A stretch of 64,000 bases of DNA, taken from the NCBI RefSeq assembly GCF_015644665.1, contig NZ_JADOBQ010000003.1, positions 62,001 through 126,000 of the forward strand, in the 5' to 3' direction. This DNA is from Roseobacter sp. MH60115 (lineage in GTDB: Bacteria; Pseudomonadota; Alphaproteobacteria; Rhodobacterales; Rhodobacteraceae). The notes below the pieces were generated by a model that was not told the DNA's origin, made no database searches, and saw only the letters and a program-made list of their open reading frames with translations. The position numbers and the translations under genes were made by a program. Shown here piece by piece: positions 6,903-16,057 of this stretch (position 1 is its first letter; each line of letters opens with the position of its first letter).

Positions 6903-9900
6903 TCAGCTGTCCGGAGGCAGGTCGCGGAACACGCCAATGATCTTGGTGATCTCGCCAGAGGCATCGGCGCGGGCAAGCCCGAAGGATTCCACGTGCACGG
7001 TGTCGCCGTCCTTGTTGATCAGCCTGTGCCTGAAGTGGAAATCCCCGCCCTTCTTGGCCACGCGATCCACCTCCTTTATCACCGACTTGCGATCATCAGG
7101 GTGATAGTACTCTAGCGCTTCTTCCAGAGTGGGCGACGTTTTTGACGGGTCCATTCCATGGATGCGATAGACTTCCGATGACCAGTGCAGTTGCTTGGTA
7201 TCGACGTCCAGCGCCCAGAACCCGACCTTGGCAAGATCCTGCAGCAGTTGCAGATGCGCCAGTGCTTCCTCTGCCTTGTCCCGGGCGTCCACCACATCCG
7301 TGATATCCGTCCCGACCGAATAGATCGAAGAGCTTGGCAGCGACGGATCCGCGAAGATGAAGTTCTCGGTGCTCATCCAGTATTTTTCACCGTCGTCCTT
7401 GGAGATGACCTCGCTCACATGGCGTTCGCTTCCCGACGCGCTGTTCATCAGCGCGTTGTCACGCTCCTTGACGGCATCGGCGGTTTTCTTGGTCGCCAGC
7501 TTGAAGAAATTCTGGCCTTCCGCCTCCTGCCGCGTGGTGCCCAGAATCCCCGCCGACTTCTGGCTGATCCGCAGGATCGTCCCGTCGGTTGCCCGGTTCA
7601 ACATGAAAATTTCCGCGTGATCAAGGATCAGGTCGAGTTCCTGCGCCAATCCGGGGAACTCCGAGACCACCATGGTGGAGCCCTTCATCTGTCCGCGCAT
7701 GTCGAAGAATGGCGAGCAGGTGAGTTTGAAACGGGATCCCCTGGAGGTGAATTCGCGCGAAATCGGCTCCCCCAGCTTGAGGGTCTCATTGCAGATCGGC
7801 GCCAGTGACGGGCAGTTTTCCGGCAGCACACATTGGCTGACGTGCGGGTTGGAGACCGGGCGCGACAGGCCGAACATCTCGGCGGCCGCATTGGTCGCCT
7901 GCGAGATTTGCAGGGCCGTATCCAGCACCATGATCGCCAGCGGCGCGGTTTCGAGCACGGACATCAACTCGCCCGTCCGACCGCTGAGTTCCGCGGCGGT
8001 GACCTGCAATTCCTCGTTGACGGTGATCAGTTCCTCGTTGGTCGATTGCAGTTCTTCGTTCGAGGTTTCAAGCTCCTCGTTGGTGGCCTGCAATTCCTCG
8101 TTGGTCGATTGCAACTCCTCGTTCAGCGATTGCAGTTCCTCGTTCGAGGTTTCCAGTTCCTCGATGGTTTGCTGCAGTGCTTCCCGGGTGGTGGCCACTT
8201 CGTCTTCGAGCAACCGGATACGATCGCTTTCAAAGGCGGCACCGCCCGTTTTGACCTCGGTATCCAACCCTTTGGAGCGATCCACCTGGATTTCGCTAAA
8301 GACAACCAGTGCCGCACGTTCATTGATGTCCCGCGCAATGATCGGATAGACATCCAGCCGGATTTCAGCGTCATCGTCATCGGCCAGCAGGTGCCGGACA
8401 CCGGAGCGGTGTTCGCCGTTCTTCAGCGCCAGGGTGACAAGGCTCCGGGCCTCTTCGCGGAAGGGCCGCCGCAGCAGGTCGATGTGCATTTTCAGATTGC
8501 TGGTTTCGTTCATTTCAATGAACGAACTGACATTCCCGTAGATGCGCACAATGGAGTATTCATCCGTGACCAGCACGGAATTCTTACCCAGTGCCAAAGC
8601 CAGCGCTTCGAACATCTGCCGTTCGGTAGAGTGACCAGGGGTTGGTGTCGTCGCGGCGGTTGGTGCAATTTTGCGCGCGCGCGGCACGTTGCGGGTGTTG
8701 GAAAAGGGCGCGTGTTCGGACCGCCGGATCGATCGGCGGCGATATATATGCGCGGATTGGCTGTCCTGGATAAAGAGCTCATCGGAGCCCGCCACCGTCT
8801 CGGCGGTGCCGAGGAACATCAAAGAGGCGTCGGTAAGCGCATAGTGGAACCGCGACATCACCTTGTGCTGCAGGGCATTTCCAAAGTAAATCAGAAGGTT
8901 ACGGCAGCAGAGCAGGTCGACTTTCTGAAATGGCGGATCCTGGCACACATTGTGATCGGAAAACAGGATCGCCGAGCGCAACGAGTCGATGACCCGGATA
9001 CCGTCGTTCTGCTGGATGAAATACTGATCCGACAGCTCCTTGGGAATGTCGTTCAGAGCCGCCATGCCGTAGATGCCCTTGCGCGCGACTTCGAGGGCGT
9101 CCTTGTCGATATCTGTAGCGAAAATCTGGACGTGGTCCTTGAGCTGGACCTTTGCGCCCCCCAGGGCTTCACAGAGCAGAATGGCGATGGAATAGGCTTC
9201 TTCGCCCGTCGCACAGCCCGCAATCCAGACCCGGAATGGCGTATTGGTTTTCTTCTTCAGCAGCGCTGGCAACAGCTCTTTCAGCGCCTCGAACTCGCTT
9301 TTGTCCCGGAAAAACCGGGTGACCGAAATCAGCAGATCCTTGAAAAGCGCGTCCACCGCATTGGGGTTCACCCGGCAGAACTGGGTATATTCCTCGTGGC
9401 TCTCGATCCCCAGCGCGATCATGCGCCGCTCGATGCGGCGGTTGATCGTGGTTTGCTTGTATTCCCGGAAATCCACCCGCGTGCGCGCCAGCAGGATCTG
9501 CAACAGATCCGAGGAGGGGCTCTTTTCCGACGCCTCCTGCCGGAACGCATCGAAATCGCGCGGCGAGGTCAGGATTTTCTGCAGATGGGTGCCAATTTCA
9601 AAGGGCCGCAGCACCAGATCAACGCAACCGGTCTGCATTGCGGCCATGGGCATGCCGTCGTATTTCGCACTTTCAGTGTCCTGCGCGATGGTGATGCCAC
9701 CGGCTTCGCGGATCGCCTGCACACCGTAGGCACCATCGGTACCCGTGCCGGAGAGGATGATCGCCATGGATTTCTCGCCATGCTCATCGGCAAGGCTCAG
9801 CAGGAAGCGATCCACCGACGGTTTGGGCGAGGCCACCTCGTGGCTGGGATCCACCAGATTGAGTTTGCCATTCTCGTAGACCACGTCCGTCTTAGGCGGC

Positions 9901-10145
9901 GTGACATAGATGACGTTCGGCTCGGGCAGCGATCCGTGGACCACATCGCGCACCACAAGGCTCGTCTGCCGCGCGACCAGTTCGGTCATCAGGCTTTTGT
10001 GGTGCGGCGACATGTGCTGCACAACCACATAGGCCACCTGCAGATCGGTCGGCAAAGTGGCGACAAGCTCGCGGATTGCCTCCAAGCCCCCTGCCGATGA
10101 GCCGATACCGATAATTGTTAACTCTTCAGTGTCTGCCCCGTCCAC
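6903..10145 (-). CDS. CheB-CheR-PAS chemotaxis-type hybrid signalling protein
   Basis: The 1080-residue soluble protein joins a CheB methylesterase domain (about 8-190), a CheR methyltransferase domain (about 210-480), a long coiled coil and several PAS segments (about 730-1078). The CheB triad is visible as Ser17 (in Gly-Ser-Ser-Ala-Gly-Gly), His44 and Asp137 (Gly-Thr-Asp-Gly). The coiled coil (about 645-715) is built from repeats of Asn-Glu-Glu-Leu-Gln-Ser type. No receiver domain precedes CheB and no histidine kinase follows, so it may act on a partner kinase or receptor by conformational or methylation signalling. It starts with GTG at 10145, preceded by GGGGAG. It stands alone, divergent from an unknown gene at 10393, with no che or flagellar genes around. 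Such hybrids are known in many bacteria, but their outputs are mostly unclear. Confidence 0.9.
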   Translation of the reverse strand: MDGADTEELTIIGIGSSAGGLEAIRELVATLPTDLQVAYVVVQHMSPHHKSLMTELVARQTSLVVRDVVHGSLPEPNVIYVTPPKTDVVYENGKLNLVDPSHEVASPKPSVDRFLLSLADEHGEKSMAIILSGTGTDGAYGVQAIREAGGITIAQDTESAKYDGMPMAAMQTGCVDLVLRPFEIGTHLQKILTSPRDFDAFRQEASEKSPSSDLLQILLARTRVDFREYKQTTINRRIERRMIALGIESHEEYTQFCRVNPNAVDALFKDLLISVTRFFRDKSEFEALKELLPALLKKKTNTPFRVWIAGCATGEEAYSIAILLCEALGGAKVQLKDHVQIFATDIDKDALEVARKGIYGMAALNDIPKELSDQYFIQQNDGIRVIDSLRSAILFSDHNVCQDPPFQKVDLLCCRNLLIYFGNALQHKVMSRFHYALTDASLMFLGTAETVAGSDELFIQDSQSAHIYRRRSIRRSEHAPFSNTRNVPRARKIAPTAATTPTPGHSTERQMFEALALALGKNSVLVTDEYSIVRIYGNVSSFIEMNETSNLKMHIDLLRRPFREEARSLVTLALKNGEHRSGVRHLLADDDDAEIRLDVYPIIARDINERAALVVFSEIQVDRSKGLDTEVKTGGAAFESDRIRLLEDEVATTREALQQTIEELETSNEELQSLNEELQSTNEELQATNEELETSNEELQSTNEELITVNEELQVTAAELSGRTGELMSVLETAPLAIMVLDTALQISQATNAAAEMFGLSRPVSNPHVSQCVLPENCPSLAPICNETLKLGEPISREFTSRGSRFKLTCSPFFDMRGQMKGSTMVVSEFPGLAQELDLILDHAEIFMLNRATDGTILRISQKSAGILGTTRQEAEGQNFFKLATKKTADAVKERDNALMNSASGSERHVSEVISKDDGEKYWMSTENFIFADPSLPSSSIYSVGTDITDVVDARDKAEEALAHLQLLQDLAKVGFWALDVDTKQLHWSSEVYRIHGMDPSKTSPTLEEALEYYHPDDRKSVIKEVDRVAKKGGDFHFRHRLINKDGDTVHVESFGLARADASGEITKIIGVFRDLPPDS

Positions 10146-10392
10146 GTGCTCTACTCCCCACCGAGGAAACCATCACAGGTTGTACACGCAGAGTTCGCCC
10201 CCGCGCAGCCTGAGTTTGGCAACTCATAGTTGCAATCCTAGTGACTCTGCTATTATAGATTCAACCCTAAGATAGGGCGTTGCGTAATATTTCTCTACCC
10301 GTTGCGCAACAGGTACCGTACGGTGCATTTACTCTTGCCTACGTATTTTGGGGCACCTTGGACCAATTGATTGCAGTTTATGGATAGAAATA
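10146..10392. promoter_or_regulatory. Shared divergent control region with GTTGC half-sites
   Basis: This 247-base AT-richer region lies between the CheB-CheR hybrid (minus) and the 225-residue protein gene (plus). It contains a dyad GCAACT-CAT-AGTTGC at 10219-10233, a single GTTGC at 10279-10283, and the palindrome GTTGCGCAAC at 10301-10310. Five GTTGC/GCAAC half-sites in about 90 bases suggest an operator for one regulator acting on both genes. No regulator gene is adjacent, so its identity is unknown. Confidence 0.45.
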
Positions 10393-11070
10393 ATGACAGA
10401 TCCCAATAGAGTTGTGCCGTTGCCCTCGGATTTGTCCGACCGTGTGATGACATTGAACCTGACCGTGAAAGAGGACAAGAGCATCAGTGTTCGGTCCTGT
10501 GAAGTCCTGGGGCGCGGGTTTCGCAATCGGGTTTCCTTTCAAGAAACAAGTGAACTGGAGCGGGTTCTCGTGGCAAAACTGGCGCATTCGGTGCGCAAGT
10601 GTATTTCAACGATCCCGGATGGGGCACATGTGCTGTCCCTGCCCGACTTTCTTGTCGAGGTGCCGGGGCTTGTTCTGTCCGGCGCGCATATTCTGGTCAT
10701 GGAAATCAAGGACGGGATGCGCAACGCCATCGTCCGGTTCAAGGAATTCATGGGCGCGCTCAACAACGCTTTCCATCCTGACATTGGCTTTCAGGAGCCC
10801 TACTCCAACCACGCGGAACGGCTGGCCACCAATGTGCTGGCCGACATCTGCCTGCCGCTGCTGAACATGTGCCGGGACATGGAGTACGCCCAGGTGGACG
10901 CGCATGAGCGCCTGCCCCAGGGATTTGCCGAACGGGCGCGGGAATTCGAATTCCAGACCGAATTGCTCAAGCGTTTCATTTTCAACGCTGGCATAGGCCA
11001 TGCGCAACCGACGCAGGTGTATCTGGAGCCGGAGTACCGGGCGAAACCGCTCCCGCTGCCTCGGTCCTGA
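10393..11070 (+). CDS. Unrecognised soluble 225-residue protein
   Basis: I do not recognise a family. The 225 residues show no signal peptide or membrane segment. The N-terminal part (about 15-110) looks like alternating beta strands with conserved-looking hydrophobic runs (Val-Leu-Ser-Leu-Pro at 80-84, Ile-Leu-Val-Met-Glu-Ile at 100-105). The rest (about 110-205) is mostly helical, with Arg-Phe-Lys-Glu-Phe-Met at 115-120. Three Cys (70, 153, 160) form no clear metal motif besides Cys36. The ATG at 10393 has only a weak ribosome site. Divergence from the CheB-CheR-PAS hybrid across a shared control region suggests a linked signalling role, but this is inference. Confidence 0.7.
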   Translation: MTDPNRVVPLPSDLSDRVMTLNLTVKEDKSISVRSCEVLGRGFRNRVSFQETSELERVLVAKLAHSVRKCISTIPDGAHVLSLPDFLVEVPGLVLSGAHILVMEIKDGMRNAIVRFKEFMGALNNAFHPDIGFQEPYSNHAERLATNVLADICLPLLNMCRDMEYAQVDAHERLPQGFAERAREFEFQTELLKRFIFNAGIGHAQPTQVYLEPEYRAKPLPLPRS

Positions 11071-11280
11071 CCAGGCAAAAAAGGGCGCGTTGATCACCGC
11101 GCACCCGCTCAATTCCGCTGGTTGAACCGCGTGGCTTTGTTGCCAAAAGCTGAACATTTTCTCGAAAATCCCGTTTTAAATGCCACGATCTAGACATGTC
11201 GCTGCCCTGTGACCGGCAGAAAAGCCCGGTACTCCCTTTGGCCGAGGCGGCCCTCCGCTTCATGCGAAAGGACCGAACCG

Positions 11281-11382
11281 ATGACCAAAGAAACGCAAAA
11301 ACCTGCCCCTGCACCGACCTCCGACGGTGCCAAGAAACCACCACCTCCACCGCCGCCCATCACGGATTACGCGAGCCTTTAA
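11281..11382 (+). CDS. Small proline-rich peptide (33 residues), hypothetical
   Basis: A 33-codon frame starts with ATG at 11281, preceded by AAAGGA 8 bases upstream. The product is Lys- and Pro-rich, with a run of seven prolines at residues 20-26 and the ending Ile-Thr-Asp-Tyr-Ala-Ser-Leu. It has no membrane segment. The ribosome site and the low-complexity but in-frame composition support translation. The next gene starts about 50 bases downstream on the same strand. I know no family for it. A chance frame cannot be excluded. Confidence 0.4.
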   Translation: MTKETQKPAPAPTSDGAKKPPPPPPPITDYASL

Positions 11383-11432
11383 GGGCATTTTGGCAAGTGA
11401 CAAACACCTCGGTGGCGGCATAATCTCCTGCC

Positions 11433-11759
11433 ATGTCCACCCCTGTGTCATCCATCCGCAATCTCGGCCCGGCCTATGAGGCCTCCTGCAAGGCTGCGGG
11501 CATTCATTCCGCCGAAGACCTGCGCGATCTCGGCGCCGACGAAGCCTACGGGCGCATGCTTAAAACCGGCCTGAGACCGCATTTCATCGGATATTATGTG
11601 CTGGTGATGGCCTTGCAAAACCGTCCGTGGAACGACTGCAAGGGCGAAGAGAAAAAAGCACTGCGCAAGCGGTTCGATGCGATCAAGGCATCGTCCTTCG
11701 ATGCGGGCCTCGATGCCTTCGAACAAATGATGGATCAGATCGGCGTGCGTCCGGGCTGA
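11433..11759 (+). CDS. TfoX/Sxy C-terminal domain protein
   Basis: The 108-residue protein matches the C-terminal domain of TfoX/Sxy along residues 7-80: Ile-Arg-Asn-Leu-Gly-Pro-Ala, then Ala-Gly-Ile-His-Ser-Ala-Glu-Asp-Leu-Arg-Asp-Leu-Gly-Ala, a helix-hairpin-helix-like fold. In gammaproteobacteria full TfoX helps switch on competence genes; here the N-terminal domain is absent, so that role should not be assumed. Residues 66-90 are basic. It faces ndk, and the two share a bidirectional terminator. Confidence 0.85.
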   Translation: MSTPVSSIRNLGPAYEASCKAAGIHSAEDLRDLGADEAYGRMLKTGLRPHFIGYYVLVMALQNRPWNDCKGEEKKALRKRFDAIKASSFDAGLDAFEQMMDQIGVRPG

Positions 11760-11770
11760 GGCGCAAAAAA

Positions 11771-11793
11771 AGGGCCTCCCAGCGGAAGGCCCT
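11771..11793. terminator. Bidirectional terminator between the TfoX-C gene and ndk
   Basis: AGGGCCTCC at 11771-11779 pairs with GGAAGGCCCT at 11784-11793 with one bulged base and a four-base loop. A run of A precedes it (11765-11771), giving a U tract for the minus-strand ndk transcript; on the plus strand the hairpin is followed by a weaker CTCAAAAAT. Its place between converging genes fits termination of both. Confidence 0.8.
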
Positions 11794-11818
11794 CTCAAAA
11801 ATCATCCTGCGGTGACGA

Positions 11819-12241
11819 TTAGCCGACCAGTTCCAGACCGGAGAAGAAATACGCGATTTCAACGGCGGCGGTCTCAGGCGCATCCGACCCGTGTACCGAG
11901 TTTTCGCCAACGCTTTCGGCAAACTCTGCGCGGATCGTGCCGGGCGCTGCGTCCGCGGGGTTGGTCGCCCCCATCACTTCGCGGTTCTTCGCAATGGCGC
12001 CTTCGCCTTCCAGCACCTGCACGACAACCGGCGCCGAAGCCATGAATTCACACAACTCGTCATAGAACGGGCGCTCCGCGTGCACCGCATAGAAAACACC
12101 CGCCTGTGCCTTGGTCATGTGGATACGCTTTTGCGCAACGATCCGCAGGCCGGCGTCTTCGAACTTGGCGTTGATCTTGCCGGTCAGGTTGCGGCGAGTG
12201 GCATCGGGTTTGATGATCGAGAATGTGCGCTCAAGGGCCAT
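11819..12241 (-). CDS. ndk: Nucleoside diphosphate kinase
   Basis: Ndk moves the gamma phosphate of ATP onto nucleoside diphosphates through a phosphohistidine and so balances NTP and dNTP pools in the cytoplasm. The 140-residue product is of the usual length. His117 in Asn-Ser-Val-His-Gly-Ser-Asp is the phosphorylated residue, and the N terminus ([10 protein letters not shown]) matches the family. The ATG at 12241 has GGAGA upstream; the longer frame above it is not conserved sequence. It is a single-gene unit ending in the shared hairpin at 11771. Confidence 0.97.
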   Translation of the reverse strand: MALERTFSIIKPDATRRNLTGKINAKFEDAGLRIVAQKRIHMTKAQAGVFYAVHAERPFYDELCEFMASAPVVVQVLEGEGAIAKNREVMGATNPADAAPGTIRAEFAESVGENSVHGSDAPETAAVEIAYFFSGLELVG

Positions 12242-12373
12242 GAGTAGTCTCCGTGATGTTTCGCGCAAGGCCCATGCCCTGACGCGCTTGAATTTCGCGG
12301 CCCACCTAACACGGGCAATCAGCCATGAAAAGCGGCGATTGACGCGGACCAGAGGATGCGGCACACCGCGCCC

Positions 12374-14236
12374 ATGTTACGCATTTCCGACATCACCTAT
12401 GCCGTCGAAGGCCGCCCGCTTTTCGAAGGCGCGAGCGCCGTTATCCCGGAGGGCCACAAGGTCGGCCTGGTAGGACGCAACGGCGCGGGCAAGACCACCC
12501 TCTTCAAGATCATTCGTGGAGAACTTGGGCTGGATGGCGGCGATATCTCTCTGCCAAGCCGGGCCCGGATCGGTGGGGTGGCGCAGGAGGTTCCGTCCTC
12601 GTCGACCTCGCTCATCGACACGGTACTGGCGGCGGACACCGAACGCGCCGCCCTGCTGGGCGAAGCCGAGACCGCAACAGATCCGGGCCGCATCGCCGAC
12701 ATCCAGACACGGCTTGCCGATATCGACGCCTGGTCCGCCGAGGCGCGCGCCGCCAGCATCCTCAAGGGCCTTGGCTTTGACGCCGCGGACCAACAGATGC
12801 CCTGTTCGGATTTTTCCGGTGGTTGGCGCATGCGCGTGGCCCTTGCCGCCGTGCTCTTTGCCCAACCGGACCTGCTGCTGCTGGATGAACCGACCAACTA
12901 TCTCGACCTCGAAGGCGCGCTCTGGCTCGAAGCCTATCTCGCGAAATACCCGCATACGGTCATCATCATCAGCCACGACCGGGGCCTGCTGAACCGGGCC
13001 GTGGGCGCCATCCTGCACCTCGAGGACCGCAAGCTCACCTTCTATCAGGGCCCCTATGATCAATTCGCCCGCCAACGGGCCGAACAGCGCGCGCTCCAGG
13101 CCGCTATGGCCAAGAAACAGCAGGCCCGGCGCGACCACATGCAGGCCTTCGTCGATCGGTTCAAGGCAAAGGCCTCCAAGGCGAAGCAGGCCCAGTCCCG
13201 CCTGAAAATGATCGAAAAGATGGATATGATCGCCAGCCCCGAACAGGTGGCCAAGCGTGTCTTCACCTTCCCGGAACCCGAAGAGCTGTCGCCCCCCATC
13301 ATCTCCATCGAAGGCGGCTCGGTCGGCTATACCGACACGCCCGTGCTCAGCCGCCTGAACCTGCGCATCGATCAGGACGACCGCATCGCGCTGCTGGGCA
13401 AGAATGGCCAGGGTAAATCCACGCTCTCCAAACTTCTGTCAAACCGTCTGACCCTGATGTCCGGCAAATCAGTGCAATCCAACAAGCTGCGCATCGGATT
13501 TTTTGCGCAACATCAGGTGGATGAGCTGCACATAAACGAAACGCCGTTGCAGCACATGATTTCCGCCCGCCCCGGCGTGTTGCATTCCAAACTGCGCGCA
13601 CAGATGGCCGGGTTCGGGCTGGGCCCGGATCAGGCCGAAACCGAGGTCGGCAGGCTGTCCGGCGGCCAAAAAGCACGGCTCTCCCTGCTGCTGGCCACGC
13701 TGGACGCCCCGCATCTTCTGATCCTCGACGAGCCCACCAACCACCTCGACATTGAATCGCGCGAGGCGCTGGTGGAGGCGCTGACCGCCTATTCCGGCGC
13801 GGTGATCCTTGTCAGCCACGACATGCACCTGCTGTCGATGGTGGCCGACCGGCTCTGGCTGGTCTCGGACGGTACGGTGAAGCCTTACGAGGATGATCTG
13901 GAAGCCTACCGCAAGATGCTGCTGACCCCGGTCAAGCCCACCAGCAAATCGGCGAAAAAACCACTCGAAGCACCCAAGGCAAAACGCGCCAGCCGCGACG
14001 AAATCCTCGCCCTGAAATCGGAGACCCGCAAATCCGAAGCCCGCGTCGAAAAACTCAACGAGATGCGCGACAAGCTGGCCAAGAAACTGGCCGACCCCGC
14101 GCTCTATGAAGATGCCAAGGCGGGCGAACTCGAAGTCTGGAACCGCAAATATGCAGAAGTGATGGAGGCGCTGGAGCGCGCCGAAACCCTCTGGATGACA
14201 GCGCTTGAAAAGCTCGAAAGGGCCCAGGCCGCATGA
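12374..14236 (+). CDS. ABC-F family ATPase (YheS-like)
   Basis: ABC-F proteins carry two ATPase domains and no membrane part; they bind the ribosomal E site and relieve stalled translation. This 620-residue protein has a first Walker A (Gly-Arg-Asn-Gly-Ala-Gly-Lys-Thr) at 34-41 and a second (Gly-Lys-Asn-Gly-Gln-Gly-Lys-Ser) near residue 340. Each half has a signature (Ser-Gly-Gly-Trp, Leu-Ser-Gly-Gly-Gln) and Asp-Glu-Pro-Thr-Asn. The linker (about 235-285) is Lys/Arg-rich, as in the P-site tRNA interaction motif. A basic, Ala-rich C-terminal coiled coil (about 540-618) follows. I use the ATG at 12374, where family homology begins; an ATG six codons upstream (12356) is possible. A second ABC-F gene lies at 48420. 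Confidence 0.92.
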   Translation: MLRISDITYAVEGRPLFEGASAVIPEGHKVGLVGRNGAGKTTLFKIIRGELGLDGGDISLPSRARIGGVAQEVPSSSTSLIDTVLAADTERAALLGEAETATDPGRIADIQTRLADIDAWSAEARAASILKGLGFDAADQQMPCSDFSGGWRMRVALAAVLFAQPDLLLLDEPTNYLDLEGALWLEAYLAKYPHTVIIISHDRGLLNRAVGAILHLEDRKLTFYQGPYDQFARQRAEQRALQAAMAKKQQARRDHMQAFVDRFKAKASKAKQAQSRLKMIEKMDMIASPEQVAKRVFTFPEPEELSPPIISIEGGSVGYTDTPVLSRLNLRIDQDDRIALLGKNGQGKSTLSKLLSNRLTLMSGKSVQSNKLRIGFFAQHQVDELHINETPLQHMISARPGVLHSKLRAQMAGFGLGPDQAETEVGRLSGGQKARLSLLLATLDAPHLLILDEPTNHLDIESREALVEALTAYSGAVILVSHDMHLLSMVADRLWLVSDGTVKPYEDDLEAYRKMLLTPVKPTSKSAKKPLEAPKAKRASRDEILALKSETRKSEARVEKLNEMRDKLAKKLADPALYEDAKAGELEVWNRKYAEVMEALERAETLWMTALEKLERAQAA

Positions 14237-14270
14237 CCACCACTTCTTCTGGCCTGAAGTATCCTGGGGT

Positions 14271-14287
14271 TTGGGGCAAAGCCCCAA
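14271..14287 (+). terminator. Hairpin terminator after the ABC-F gene
   Basis: TTGGGGC at 14271-14277 and GCCCCAA at 14281-14287 form a perfect 7-bp stem with an AAA loop, followed by TTCATTTG. It begins 34 bases after the ABC-F stop and ends 13 bases before the marC start, so it may end the first transcript or only reduce read-through. The T tract is broken, hence moderate confidence. Confidence 0.5.
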
Positions 14288-14300
14288 TTCATTTGTAGTG

Positions 14301-14924
14301 ATGGATACCGCTTTCTTCATCACCGCTTTCGTGACCATGTTCGTCGTCATCGACCCGATTGGTCTGGCCCCATTGTTCGTGGCGCTGACCCAAGGCATGA
14401 CCAACGCCGCCCGACGGCGCATCGCGCTGCGCGCAACCCTGATCGGCATCCTGATCCTGCTGGCCTTCGCGGCTTTCGGCGAGGCGTTGCTCTCCTTCAT
14501 CGGCATCTCCATGCCCGCCTTTCGCGTGGCAGGGGGCATCCTGCTCTTTCTGACCGCCCTCGACATGCTCTTTGAACGTCGTACCAAGCGGCGGGAGGAC
14601 AAACAGGGAGAGGATCGCGATGACCCCTCGGTCTTCCCGCTGGCCATCCCGCTGATCGCCGGACCGGGCGCCATCGCCTCGGTGATCCTGCTGATGGGTC
14701 AGCGCCCCGGTGTCGAAGGCGCGGCCCTGGTGCTCGGCGCAACCGGGATCGTCATGCTCATTGTTATGGGCTTTTTTCTGGCCAGCGGCATGATCGAACG
14801 CGCGCTTGGCAAAACCGGCGTGACCGTGGTGACCCGTCTCCTGGGCATGTTGCTCGCTGCGCTCTCCGTGCAATTCGTCCTCGACGGGCTCAGCGCTTTT
14901 GGCTTCGGCCCGACGGCAGGCTGA
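14301..14924 (+). CDS. MarC/UPF0056 family integral membrane protein
   Basis: The 207-residue protein has about six hydrophobic helices and the MarC landmarks Val-Val-Ile-Asp-Pro-Ile-Gly-Leu-Ala-Pro (about 15-24) and Pro-Leu-Ile-Ala-Gly-Pro-Gly-Ala-Ile (about 116-124). The two Pro/Gly re-entrant motifs suggest a transporter or channel-like fold in the inner membrane, but no substrate is established; the old link of E. coli MarC to multidrug resistance was not upheld. The ATG at 14301 matches the family N terminus (Met-Asp-Thr-Ala-Phe-Phe); an upstream in-frame ATG at 14205 would overlap the ABC-F gene. Confidence 0.88.
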   Translation: MDTAFFITAFVTMFVVIDPIGLAPLFVALTQGMTNAARRRIALRATLIGILILLAFAAFGEALLSFIGISMPAFRVAGGILLFLTALDMLFERRTKRREDKQGEDRDDPSVFPLAIPLIAGPGAIASVILLMGQRPGVEGAALVLGATGIVMLIVMGFFLASGMIERALGKTGVTVVTRLLGMLLAALSVQFVLDGLSAFGFGPTAG

Positions 14925-14975
14925 TTTCCCGATCTGAACGCCTATATTGAGGACAACAGGCGACAGGAGCACCTC

Positions 14976-15557
14976 ATGGACAGCTTTGACACCGGCAGAT
15001 TGATCTATCTCGCCCTTCTCGGGCTGATGGTCTGCGCATGGTTTTTTGCGCAAAACCGGCTGTCGACGAACAAGCTCCTGCAGCAGGCGGCGGTCTGGGG
15101 GCTGATCTTCCTCGGCGCCATCGCCGCCTTTGGCCTCTGGGAAGACATCCGCCAAACCGTGCGCCCGCAACAGACCGTCTTTGCCGATCAGGGCAAGATT
15201 GTCGTCCCCCGCAGCCCCGATGGCCACTACTACATCGCGGCAGAGGTTAACGGTGCCCCCGTCGAGTTTGTGCTCGACACCGGTGCCACCACGCTTGTGC
15301 TGACCCGCGAGGATGCCGCCGCAGCGGGCCTCGCCCCCGACAGCCTGAATTTCACCAGCCGGGCGATGACCGCCAATGGCGAGGTGCGCACAGCACCCGT
15401 GCGTCTGGACAGCGTCACCATCGGCCCCGCCACGGACAAGGACATCACCGCTGTGGTCAACGGCGGCGAGATGTCGCAAAGCCTGTTGGGCATGACCTAC
15501 CTGCAGCGCTGGGGCAAGATCGAGATCACCGGCGGTGAGTTGACGCTGACCCGCTGA
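14976..15557 (+). CDS. Membrane-anchored retropepsin-like aspartic protease (TIGR02281 type)
   Basis: The 193-residue protein has two membrane segments (about 9-26 and 38-55) and then a single retroviral-type aspartic protease domain. The active motif Phe-Val-Leu-Asp101-Thr-Gly-Ala-Thr is complete, and the glycine-rich Leu-Leu-Gly-Met-Thr-Tyr-Leu near the C terminus matches the second conserved patch. Proteins of this type are thought to dimerise to form an active site; their substrates in alphaproteobacteria are mostly unknown. The ATG at 14976 is preceded by GACAGGAG. It ends 37 bases before the convergent holC. Confidence 0.9.
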   Translation: MDSFDTGRLIYLALLGLMVCAWFFAQNRLSTNKLLQQAAVWGLIFLGAIAAFGLWEDIRQTVRPQQTVFADQGKIVVPRSPDGHYYIAAEVNGAPVEFVLDTGATTLVLTREDAAAAGLAPDSLNFTSRAMTANGEVRTAPVRLDSVTIGPATDKDITAVVNGGEMSQSLLGMTYLQRWGKIEITGGELTLTR

Positions 15558-15594
15558 CGCCGGCAGGTAAGGTGGGCTTTCAGGCCACCGCTGC

Positions 15595-16053
15595 TCAGGT
15601 CTCGGCCTTCTTCTCCCAGCGCCCGCTTTCTTCTGACCAATATTGCGCAGCGGCACCGGCGTCCTTGAGAGATTTCCACTGACCGCGCGCATGCTCCAGT
15701 GCTGCGGGATCGTTTCCGTCAAAAAGGACGCAGACCCGCTCCATCGCCGCCACCTCTTCCGCCTCCACGGGCGCGCCATCAATGCTCATCAGACAGCGCG
15801 CGCCATTTACGGCCTCCTGGGCCGTGGTCAACAGCACCGGCTGATCCGCATCATGCGCCCCACCGGCCAGCCCATGCGGCAAGAATCCGTCGTCCGCCCC
15901 AAGCCAGAGCTTTTCATCCAGCCACCCCAGACGCCCCAGGTCGGTGCCCCGCACCACCACGCGCATCTCCGCCGCCACGGCCTTGCCAAGCAGCATAGCC
16001 AGGGTCTCCTCCATCGGGCGGCGGGTCAGGTGGTAGAAGAGTGCGGTGCCCAA
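15595..16053 (-). CDS. holC: DNA polymerase III subunit chi
   Basis: Chi links the clamp-loader to single-strand binding protein at the replication fork. The 152-residue protein shows the chi pattern: an N-terminal Ala-Leu-Phe-Tyr-His-Leu-Thr, then Leu-Leu-Gly-Lys-Ala, Trp-Leu-Asp-Glu-Lys-Leu-Trp and Gln-Pro-Val-Leu-Leu, and a C-terminal Arg-Gly-Gln-Trp-Lys. I place the start at a TTG at 16053: family homology starts there, AAAGG lies 8 bases upstream, and the pepA stop is only 4 bases away. holC next to pepA is a common proteobacterial order. Confidence 0.9.
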   Translation of the reverse strand: MGTALFYHLTRRPMEETLAMLLGKAVAAEMRVVVRGTDLGRLGWLDEKLWLGADDGFLPHGLAGGAHDADQPVLLTTAQEAVNGARCLMSIDGAPVEAEEVAAMERVCVLFDGNDPAALEHARGQWKSLKDAGAAAQYWSEESGRWEKKAET

Positions 16054-16057
16054 GCGC

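Noticed and set aside
7975-8165. Short direct repeats resembling a CRISPR or satellite
   Set aside because: They encode the Asn-Glu-Glu-Leu-Gln-type heptads of a coiled coil in the CheB-CheR hybrid, in frame, with no spacers.
7833-10100. Long open frame on the plus strand opposite the CheB-CheR hybrid
   Set aside because: It is a shadow of codon bias on the other strand: no ribosome site, no recognisable domain, His/Arg/Gln-rich translation.
14289-15782. Minus-strand open frame opposite marC and the aspartic protease gene
   Set aside because: Shadow of two clear plus-strand genes; low-complexity Gly/His/Gln translation.
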